Under the pieces are notes generated by a model. The model worked only from the letters and a program-made list of their open reading frames with translations. It was not told where the DNA came from and searched no databases. The position numbers and the translations under genes were made by a program. From CAG-238 sp963601575 (GTDB taxonomy: Bacteria; Bacillota; Clostridia; Peptostreptococcales; Anaerovoracaceae), in NCBI GenBank assembly GCA_963601575.1, contig CAVCFO010000024.1:1-26897 (forward strand): 26,897 nucleotides of DNA, in the 5' to 3' direction. Positions 20,624-26,897 of the stretch are shown piece by piece (the first letter of the stretch is position 1; each line of letters begins with the position of its first letter).

Positions 20624-23600
20624 TTACTTAGTTCGGCACGCGTACTTGCACTGCTTCAATTCTGACTTTGCCACCAGTTCGCCCTGGGCGTCGTATACCA
20701 TTACGCGGGCTTTGTAGTAATACTTGGTGCCTTTCTTGCCATTTGTGTTGGTATAGGTCTTGCCGGTTCCTTCGATCCTTGCCTTGTAGCCCTTCGCCTT
20801 CTTGGTGCTTCTGTAGAATTTGTATTTTACAGTATAGCCGAGGTCTTCGATTGCTTTGATGTCGTCGGCATTTACCGTGAGGGTTACCTTGATGTTGCCA
20901 TTTGCGGTCTTCTTCGAGCGTGCCTTGAGTGTGAGCTCGCCTACCAGCTTCTCAACCTTTGCATTCTGCTCTGCGATCACATTGTCAGCTTCGTCTTCTG
21001 CGATTATAGCGTAGCTTGAGAAGTGGCCGGTGGTGAATGTGTATGTGCCGTCGGTTTTCTTTTCGCCCTTAACCTTATGATAAGTTTTGAAGTCGTCGAT
21101 ATATACGCATACGACTGGTTTCGCCGCAAGTGCTGCATTCAGCTTAACTGTTACGCTTACGTTTCCGCCTTTAAAGTCGGTTACATTGCCCTTGGATGTC
21201 ACGAGTTTTAGGTCTACCTGAACGGCGCTCGCATCCTGCTTAACGGTTTCTACAACCAGGCTTACCGTTCCGGTGCTTCCTGCTTGCTCTGCTACAGCCC
21301 TCACTGCTTCCTTGTCGAGTTTTACCTCGGCAGCGTCAGCCTTGATGGTGATGGAAGCCTCTGTCTTCTTAGAAAGTCCCTGAACCGTCTCTTCCGGAAG
21401 GGCGACCTCTGTCTTGCTTCCTGCGGCGGTCTCGGTTACGGTCCCCGCGCTCGATGAGGTTGTATTTACAACGACTTCTTCGGATTTGTTTTCGACTGCC
21501 TTATCAACGATCTTGTCTCCCGTGGTCTTGTCAACCGTTGCTGTGGTAGTCTTGGTTCCGTCCGTATTCGTCTTGGTCTCTGACTTTACGGCTGCGGTGG
21601 TAGCTGCGGCGGTACCTGCGTTCTTATCCTCGGTCTTGTTTACAACAGTTTCTACAACTATGCCACCGCTAGAGCGTGTAACCTTGTAGCCTGTTACATT
21701 TGCATCATCGTCCTTGATCTCCGTCAGATATGAGCTGCTGCCGCTGATCTTGTTTTCGCCTTCGGTATTGTCGATCAGAATCGCGGCGCTGCTGTTTGCT
21801 GCTGTGAAAGGCATGCCGCCGGTGAATTCTTTCTCTCCAACCTTGCCGCTTGCGATGCTTATCGTGCCCCTAGATTTCATGGTTGCGATAACCTTGGAAC
21901 CGGTCTCAACTTTTGCGGTATTGCGGACCACAGTCTCCATGATGGCTTCGTCCTTATCATTTTTCTTGCCGGAATCCACGGTAGCCGTGCCGTAAGTAAC
22001 GGTATATTTGATAGCCTGAACTTCATTTTCGATTTTGATTTCCTTGGCTTGATATGTTACATCGTTTACAATGTGGGCGCTTTTGTCCGTGAATTTCAAC
22101 GCGCTGCTTGATGCAGCCTTGTTATCAAGCAGCTCAACCTTGTTTGTCTTCGTGTCGCCTTTAGCCATAGCAAACATTGTCTTTGCGCTTGCTGCGGCAT
22201 ATTCTGTCAATGTCTCAGGCTTTTCTGTGAGCGCGACCTCCACGGCATCATCGATATTCTCAAGCTCGATGGCCGGGGTCAGAACCTTTGGCTCGGCATC
22301 CTTATCTGCTTCATCTCCGCCTTCTTCTTCTGCTCCGCGGGCCTTGATGGTCACATCGCCAAGCGTTGCTTTTTCTGGGGCTGTATAGATATACTTGGCG
22401 GCCGTGACAGGCACGCCCGGGATCAGGTCATACTCGAATCCTACCTTTGCCAGGACGGTTTCAGAAATCTCAACCTTGACATTCGAGGCAGCGGAAACCT
22501 TGCCTTCTGCGTTGATGGTCAGAGTGCCCTCGCCGCTGCCGCTGTCCGTGTAGGTTACATCGTTTACGGTAAGAGAGCCGTTCTCGATTAGGCCAACGGT
22601 TGTCTTTCCCTCACTGTCGATATTTAATGTTGTATCTTTGGTCACGGCGGTGATATTTGCTGTCTTATTATCATTGCTGATGAGTAGCATGCCGCCAGCC
22701 GGAACGGTTACGGTACCGCCTGCGCTTACTTCGATCAGCTCATCGCCGGTATTCGTAACGGTCGTATTGCTGTCGCAGACATTGATACTCTCATTCTCGC
22801 CCAGCTTGACCGAGTTTTCTATAATCTTATTCTTATCGTTATTCTCGCTGACCACGATGGTTGCGCCGACATCTCCTGCGTCATACTCGGTGCCTGCTAT
22901 GGTTACCTTGCCGCCTTCCGGAACTGTCACAGTATCTTGTTTAGACTCCGGCGTGTTTGCGGTAACTTCGATCTCGCTCTCGCCGGATTCGGCTGTATTT
23001 TTTATTAGCTTGCCGCTCGTGCCGGTGATGGAAAGTCCATTTGCAAGGCCGGTTTTGCCGGCTATCAGCGTGACATTGCAATCCTTATCAAAGACAAGCT
23101 TGGTATCAGCTGCCTTGGATGGATAGGTCTTGCTTCCGATGGTGACAGAGCCTTCATCCGGTGCAACTACGGAGGTCTTGCCTGGCTCTGTATCGTTCGT
23201 TGTTACGGTGATGTCGCCCGTTCCGTTATTCGTGACCGAAACGGTCTTTTCGCCTGTTACTACATTCAGCGCCTTTTCGCTTGCTACGGTAGTCGCTCCG
23301 CTAGAGAGCGCAACCGTGCCCTCCTCGTCAATCGTAAAGGTGGTATTTGCCGCGGCTGACTTATAGGCCTCGGAGCTGGCGGTAAAGGTATCGCCTGACT
23401 TTTCCAGCGTTACGGTGGAAGGCTCGGCACTGCCACCCTTTACGATGGTGGTCTTTCCGGTGTTCGCTGCCGGAACTGTCACGGTAGGTACGCCCGCGAC
23501 GCTACCAAGTGCAACGGTGGCTTGCTTGCCCGCCGGAATCTCTGCCGTGTCGCCCTTGCTTATCAGCTTATCTTCGCCGATTGTGAATGTGCCCGGGCTA

Positions 23601-25078
23601 TCAGAATCGGTGACCCTATATGTGATACCGCCGATGGTGACGGATTCGTTTATCTCAAGCTTGCTAACCGCTGGCGGCATCGCGTCCGCGTCTATGGTAT
23701 ATGTTTTGCCTGACGGAATGGTAACATCGACCGTCTTTGTGATGGTGCCATCCGAATTCTTTACGGCAACCTTAACGGTAGCGCCTGTTACCTTTCCCTT
23801 GCCTGCTACGAGAGCCAGCTCGCCGGTAGTAGAATCCATAGATACCGTGGTGGCGCTGCCGCCTTCCGCGGCGGCAACGCCAGTGATCGTTAGGCTCTTT
23901 CCGGTTACGGTCGCACCGTCAGAAACGCTGATTTTATTTTCATCAAAGGTGAATGTGCCCTCGCCGGTGTACTTGACACCGTTCCCATCGGTTACGGCAG
24001 TGCCGGCCGGAACGGTCAGGGTGCTTGCAGCAGTGTTCACGGTATAAGTGCCGGGTGAAGCGGAGAAGCTGCGGGCCGCGCCGCCAAGGCTGGCTGTCAC
24101 TTTTCCGCTTACAGTGAGCTTGCCAGCCGTCAGCGTAACCGCGCCGTCGCTATTCACATCGATGGTTGCCGCGGCATCTTTTGCGGTGAATTCTCCTATC
24201 TTGGTTTGCAGCTTGACACCGCTCGCAAGCGTGGCACCGTTAACTGCTGTCAGATCATTGTATTCGGCGTTGATCGTGCCGCTTTTAACGGCATCCAGCG
24301 CGTCTTTAACAGAAGAATAGTTCTTGCCGGCGCTGTCTGTTGCCTGAATTCTTGCAAAATTCGCGGTATATGTCACATCGCCGCCCACCTCTATGGTAAT
24401 TTCGGGGCTGGTCTCAGCGCTGGCCGTGCCATTTGTCCAGCCCGTAAAGTAATATCCGGCATTGGCGTTCGCCTTAATCTTTGTCGATTGGCCACTTGTT
24501 ATAAAGCCGCCGGTGTTGCCGGTCCATGTATTCGACGAGTTGGAAACATATCCGCCGGCGGATGGATTTGCCGTGGTGGTCACATACTTCTTAATCGCAT
24601 ACCATTCGCCATCGTTAAATCCTCTCCAGGATACATGGTCGACGCTAAACTTCTTTTCATCGTTGTAATATTTGACTGCGTCGTCATCGTCATCATCCCC
24701 ATAGACATAAATCCCGCCCTTGTCATCCTTGGCGACCACAACATAATAGTTTAAGTCCGAGGTATCCTCTATTTCGCCAGAATTATTTTGTTCACTAAAT
24801 AAGATATGATTGTAGGTGTCAACATAGAGGCCGTGTGTCACCATATTACTGTCGCTCTTGATATTCCCATTAACAACCTCAGGAGAAGTGGTTCCGTCAC
24901 AGAAGATAACGGTTGCGCTAACCAGTTTTGTGGCACCGTTATTTAACAACCTGGTTTCAAAACTAGTCATTGGATTCCAAGTTTTGTTCTTATTCCATGC
25001 TGCCCATGCGGAAGCCGGAAACATCGTCAACACCAGAGCCATTGCTAGGAGCAATGTTAGAATCTTCTTTCCTTTCAT
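20624..25078 (-). CDS. Large secreted repetitive surface protein
   Basis: A 1484-residue secreted protein of unknown specific role. A Sec signal peptide (MKGKKILTLLLAMALVLTMF) ends around ASAWA-A at residues 23-27. Residues about 170-245 form an InlB/Listeria-Bacteroides-type beta repeat (GYYFTGWTNGTASAETSPE, VTYTANF). The next 600 residues or so are degenerate beta-rich modules rich in Thr/Val/Ala/Gly, with recurring VTVPxGGxVTI and TGEGTFTFDEN-like strings. Residues around 1320-1390 resemble the closing domain seen on clostridial wall proteins (TFTTGHFSSYAII). The last 90 residues look like an Fn3-like module (TKYYYKARVMVYDAQGELV). No LPxTG, SLH or choline-binding repeat is present, so the anchor is unclear. 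AGGAG lies about 10 bp before the ATG. An adhesin or matrix role is inference. Confidence 0.85.
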   Translation of the reverse strand: MKGKKILTLLLAMALVLTMFPASAWAAWNKNKTWNPMTSFETRLLNNGATKLVSATVIFCDGTTSPEVVNGNIKSDSNMVTHGLYVDTYNHILFSEQNNSGEIEDTSDLNYYVVVAKDDKGGIYVYGDDDDDDAVKYYNDEKKFSVDHVSWRGFNDGEWYAIKKYVTTTANPSAGGYVSNSSNTWTGNTGGFITSGQSTKIKANANAGYYFTGWTNGTASAETSPEITIEVGGDVTYTANFARIQATDSAGKNYSSVKDALDAVKSGTINAEYNDLTAVNGATLASGVKLQTKIGEFTAKDAAATIDVNSDGAVTLTAGKLTVSGKVTASLGGAARSFSASPGTYTVNTAASTLTVPAGTAVTDGNGVKYTGEGTFTFDENKISVSDGATVTGKSLTITGVAAAEGGSATTVSMDSTTGELALVAGKGKVTGATVKVAVKNSDGTITKTVDVTIPSGKTYTIDADAMPPAVSKLEINESVTIGGITYRVTDSDSPGTFTIGEDKLISKGDTAEIPAGKQATVALGSVAGVPTVTVPAANTGKTTIVKGGSAEPSTVTLEKSGDTFTASSEAYKSAAANTTFTIDEEGTVALSSGATTVASEKALNVVTGEKTVSVTNNGTGDITVTTNDTEPGKTSVVAPDEGSVTIGSKTYPSKAADTKLVFDKDCNVTLIAGKTGLANGLSITGTSGKLIKNTAESGESEIEVTANTPESKQDTVTVPEGGKVTIAGTEYDAGDVGATIVVSENNDKNKIIENSVKLGENESINVCDSNTTVTNTGDELIEVSAGGTVTVPAGGMLLISNDNKTANITAVTKDTTLNIDSEGKTTVGLIENGSLTVNDVTYTDSGSGEGTLTINAEGKVSAASNVKVEISETVLAKVGFEYDLIPGVPVTAAKYIYTAPEKATLGDVTIKARGAEEEGGDEADKDAEPKVLTPAIELENIDDAVEVALTEKPETLTEYAAASAKTMFAMAKGDTKTNKVELLDNKAASSSALKFTDKSAHIVNDVTYQAKEIKIENEVQAIKYTVTYGTATVDSGKKNDKDEAIMETVVRNTAKVETGSKVIATMKSRGTISIASGKVGEKEFTGGMPFTAANSSAAILIDNTEGENKISGSSSYLTEIKDDDANVTGYKVTRSSGGIVVETVVNKTEDKNAGTAAATTAAVKSETKTNTDGTKTTTATVDKTTGDKIVDKAVENKSEEVVVNTTSSSAGTVTETAAGSKTEVALPEETVQGLSKKTEASITIKADAAEVKLDKEAVRAVAEQAGSTGTVSLVVETVKQDASAVQVDLKLVTSKGNVTDFKGGNVSVTVKLNAALAAKPVVCVYIDDFKTYHKVKGEKKTDGTYTFTTGHFSSYAIIAEDEADNVIAEQNAKVEKLVGELTLKARSKKTANGNIKVTLTVNADDIKAIEDLGYTVKYKFYRSTKKAKGYKARIEGTGKTYTNTNGKKGTKYYYKARVMVYDAQGELVAKSELKQCKYACRTK

Positions 25079-25149
25079 GTAAGATTTCTCCTTCCTTTCT
25101 ATGTAAATTTATTTTTCTAAGTTCTCCGCGCGTTTTTCGGCACATATAT

Positions 25150-25198
25150 GCCGGTTAATCCCTTCCGGCGCGCGGCAGCCGGATAGCCCCTTGCCGGC
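25150..25198 (-). repeat. Two tandem GCCGG-loop-CCGGC hairpins upstream of the surface-protein gene
   Basis: Hairpin a: 25150-25169 (10-base loop). Hairpin b: 25178-25198 (11-base loop). On the minus strand the loops are AAGGGATTAA and CAAGGGGCTAT, and each stem is preceded by GCGC. A 19-bp direct repeat (25165-25183 and 25194-25212, CCGGCGCGCG-N3-GCCGGA) overlaps them. CGGCA / TGCCG arms around 25138-25153 offer a competing pairing with hairpin a. Confidence 0.65.
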
Positions 25199-25257
25199 GC
25201 GCGAAGGCCGGACAAGGACTCAAAAGACCGGGCGAGCCACGGTCAAAAATGCGCGAA

Positions 25258-25301
25258 AAGGCGCGTCCCGCCCGGAAAAACTCCTGGGCGGAGCGCGCCT
25301 T
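25258..25301 (-). terminator. Terminator-like hairpin upstream of the surface-protein gene
   Basis: Arms AAGGCGCG / CGCGCCTT (25258-25265 and 25294-25301) with an inner CGCCC / GGGCG stem. On the minus strand it is followed by TTTTCGCGCATTTTT. A second small stem (GACCG / CGGTC, 25226-25244) followed by TTTT comes next. No minus-strand gene ends upstream within the window, so it may be an attenuator in a long leader. Confidence 0.5.
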
Positions 25302-25344
25302 ATGTGCTATAATATCCCCAGCAGAAATAGACAGACTTATTCTG

Positions 25345-25393
<49 letters not shown>

Positions 25394-25617
25394 AATTATG
25401 GCCGCCTGCTGCATTTTGTCAAGTCCTTTTTGCGAAAAAAATTACTTCTTTTACTTCTTTTTTGCATGCTTTTTGTGCCCTCCGCGTTTTTTCAAATCAG
25501 AGGAAGGCCCGCACTGTTTTATTAACATATAATTATACAGGATAGCCGCCGGCTTTTCAAGAGCTTTTGGATAATTTATTTGCACAATTATGAATCAAGC
25601 AAGCTCGGCAGTTCGCC

Positions 25618-25646
25618 TTGCATTTTGCTGGCTTATAACTTATAAT
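25618..25646 (+). promoter_or_regulatory. Candidate sigma-A promoter of the threonine aldolase gene
   Basis: TTGCAT (25618-25623), 17-bp spacer, perfect TATAAT (25641-25646). A second TATAAT follows 9-10 bp later. The predicted leader is about 36 nt. Further upstream, 25394-25617 shows only AT-rich sequence and no gene. Confidence 0.6.
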
Positions 25647-25688
25647 CTATAATATATCACGATGTATCACGAATTTACGGAGGAAAAA

Positions 25689-26711
25689 ATGATTTATTTT
25701 AGAAGCGACTACAGCCTTGGGGGGCATCCGAAGATCATGGAAGCGCTCATGGCGACGAATAACGAACATACCGACGGCTACGGCGACGACAGGTTCTCTG
25801 AGGAAACTGCAGATATGATACGCGAAATGATCGGAAAGCCGGATGCAAGCATCTATTTTATGACCGGCGGAACTCCTACAAACACCGTTACCATCGCGGC
25901 GGCGCTCAGGCCCTATGAAGGGGTAATTTCCGCAGATTCGGGGCATATTTATGTTCACGAAACAGGCTCTGTGGAAGCCACGGGTCACCGCGTGTTTGCC
26001 GCTCCCACAAAGGACGGAAAGCTAAGACCTGCGGACATAGAAAAGGTTTTGCGCTGTCACGAGGATGAGCATACGGTAATGCCGAAAATGGTCTACATTA
26101 CCCACCCGACGGAAAATGGCGGTCTTTATACAAAGGCTGAGTTTGAGGCGCTTTCCGATTGCTGCAAGAAGCACGGACTTTTGTTCTACATGGACGGCGC
26201 TCGTCTGGGAACGGCTCTTACATGGCCTGCAAACGACATCAGCCTAAGAGAAATTGCCGATATGGTAGACGCTTTCTACATCGGCGGAACAAAGGTTGGC
26301 GCATTGTTCGGCGAGGCTCTCATAATCATGAACGATGCAATCAACGATCACTTCAAATATATGGTCAAGCGCGCCTGCGCTCTCTTTGCAAAGGGCAGAC
26401 TTATTTCCGTGCAGATGAAGGCACTGCTTGAGGGCGGCGAAGATTCCCTCTATTACAAAATAGGTCGTCACGAAAACGAGCTTGCCATAAAATTGGCAGA
26501 GGGTATAACAGGAGCCGGCTATAAGCTTTGGCTGCCGCACCAGACGAACCAGGTTTTCGTCATCATGCCTAACGAAAAAATTGCCGAGCTCGAAAAGGAC
26601 TTTTTCTTCTATACATGGTGTCCTTACGATGAGAGAAATTCCGTCATCAGGCTGGTAATCGGCTGGGGCTCCACGGAGGATGATGTGCGGGCGCTGCTGG
26701 CCGCGCTATAA
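25689..26711 (+). CDS. ltaE: Low-specificity threonine aldolase-type PLP enzyme
   Basis: A 340-residue fold-type I PLP enzyme that cleaves L-threonine/allo-threonine to glycine and acetaldehyde, with possible action on other beta-hydroxy amino acids. The family N-terminus FRSDYSLGGHPKIMEAL, TDGYGDDRFSEET, the phosphate-binding TGGTPTNT (59-66), MDGARLGTAL with D169 for the PLP nitrogen, and GGTKVGALFG with the Schiff-base K202 are all present. I chose ATG at 25689, since GGAGG lies 5-6 bp upstream; an upstream in-frame ATG at 25662 has no ribosome site. It appears to be a single gene on the plus strand with its own promoter. Activity toward threonine rather than a related beta-lyase reaction is inferred from family. 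Confidence 0.88.
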   Translation: MIYFRSDYSLGGHPKIMEALMATNNEHTDGYGDDRFSEETADMIREMIGKPDASIYFMTGGTPTNTVTIAAALRPYEGVISADSGHIYVHETGSVEATGHRVFAAPTKDGKLRPADIEKVLRCHEDEHTVMPKMVYITHPTENGGLYTKAEFEALSDCCKKHGLLFYMDGARLGTALTWPANDISLREIADMVDAFYIGGTKVGALFGEALIIMNDAINDHFKYMVKRACALFAKGRLISVQMKALLEGGEDSLYYKIGRHENELAIKLAEGITGAGYKLWLPHQTNQVFVIMPNEKIAELEKDFFFYTWCPYDERNSVIRLVIGWGSTEDDVRALLAAL

Positions 26712-26832
26712 CCCATATGTGTTCAGTTTTGTGGTGGGCTTCGTGTTCGGTTTCGACGCATCTGCATTGTAACCACCGCTAAAAGCCTGAGTTATTACAT
26801 ATTCCTTCGAGATGTATGACGAAAATTTGGGC

Positions 26833-26861
26833 TTGCATTTGGGGGACGGGGGTCGTACAAT
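26833..26861 (+). promoter_or_regulatory. Candidate promoter for a gene beyond the window
   Basis: TTGCAT (26833-26838), 17-bp G-rich spacer, TACAAT (26856-26861); GAAGGAGAAGG near 26883-26893 looks like a ribosome site. The 186 bases after ltaE hold no gene and no clear terminator. Confidence 0.4.
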
Positions 26862-26897
26862 AATCTTAGATATAGACTGCCCGAAGGAGAAGGTTCC

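Noticed and set aside
23415..24047. Long open frame (210 codons) antisense to the surface-protein gene
   Set aside because: It is a shadow of the Thr/Val/Ala-rich repeats on the other strand; no start context, and several similar shadows occur along the gene.

Overview
The window looks like chromosomal DNA from an anaerobic Gram-positive bacterium of the class Clostridia. A gut or oral member of the Anaerovoracaceae (Family XIII) would fit, but that level is only a guess. The basis is the strong AGGAGG-type ribosome sites, the gap-pgk-tpiA-secG array beside rpoN, WhiA, a membrane pyrophosphatase of the K+-dependent type, a glycyl-radical enzyme tail, crotonase, and several oxygen-sensitive Fe-S flavoproteins. 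No phage, IS element, CRISPR array, rRNA or tRNA gene was seen.

Layout. 1-95 is the C-terminal end of a glycyl-radical enzyme, closed by a perfect 15-bp terminator hairpin. 229-1005 is a crotonase on the minus strand. 1145-8599 is one long minus-strand array, read right to left: trmL, rpoN, gap, pgk, tpiA, secG, hppA. It combines lower glycolysis with a PPi-driven ion pump and sigma-54. There is no cggR between rpoN and gap, and no gpm or eno before secG. 8849-10352 (plus) holds a homoserine dehydrogenase without an ACT domain and a SEC-C zinc-motif protein, ending in a bidirectional terminator.

10454-16589 (minus) is the most interesting metabolic block: an apparent six-gene operon of iron-type alcohol dehydrogenase, small [2Fe-2S] protein, FAD/NAD(P) oxidoreductase fused to a two-cluster ferredoxin, BFD-like [2Fe-2S] protein, D-amino-acid-oxidase-type flavoenzyme and NhaC-family transporter. 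Three junctions overlap or abut. Upstream is a near-consensus sigma-54 promoter (TGGCAT-N5-TTGCT), and about 125-147 bp upstream of the predicted start are two TGCA-N4-TGCA palindromes 22 bp apart, which look like an enhancer. I read the operon as a sigma-54-controlled catabolic system for an amino acid or amine, related in build to HcnABC and hydroxyproline-type dehydrogenases but rewired for Fe-S electron transfer in an anaerobe. The substrate is not visible from sequence.

16871-18783 (minus) holds a dynamin-family GTPase with an N-terminal four-cysteine cluster and, upstream of it, a short FrhB-like ferredoxin. 19018-19974 is whiA, followed by a 19-bp tandem repeat and a terminator. 19975-20623 is non-coding and packed with related hairpin repeats; two have nearly the same core but different outer arms that are self-complementary in each copy. 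20624-25078 (minus) encodes a 1484-residue secreted repetitive surface protein. Its upstream region (25079-25400) contains tandem hairpins, a terminator-like stem and a heptanucleotide tandem repeat. 25689-26711 (plus) is a threonine-aldolase-type PLP enzyme. The last 186 bases carry a possible promoter and ribosome site for a gene beyond the window.
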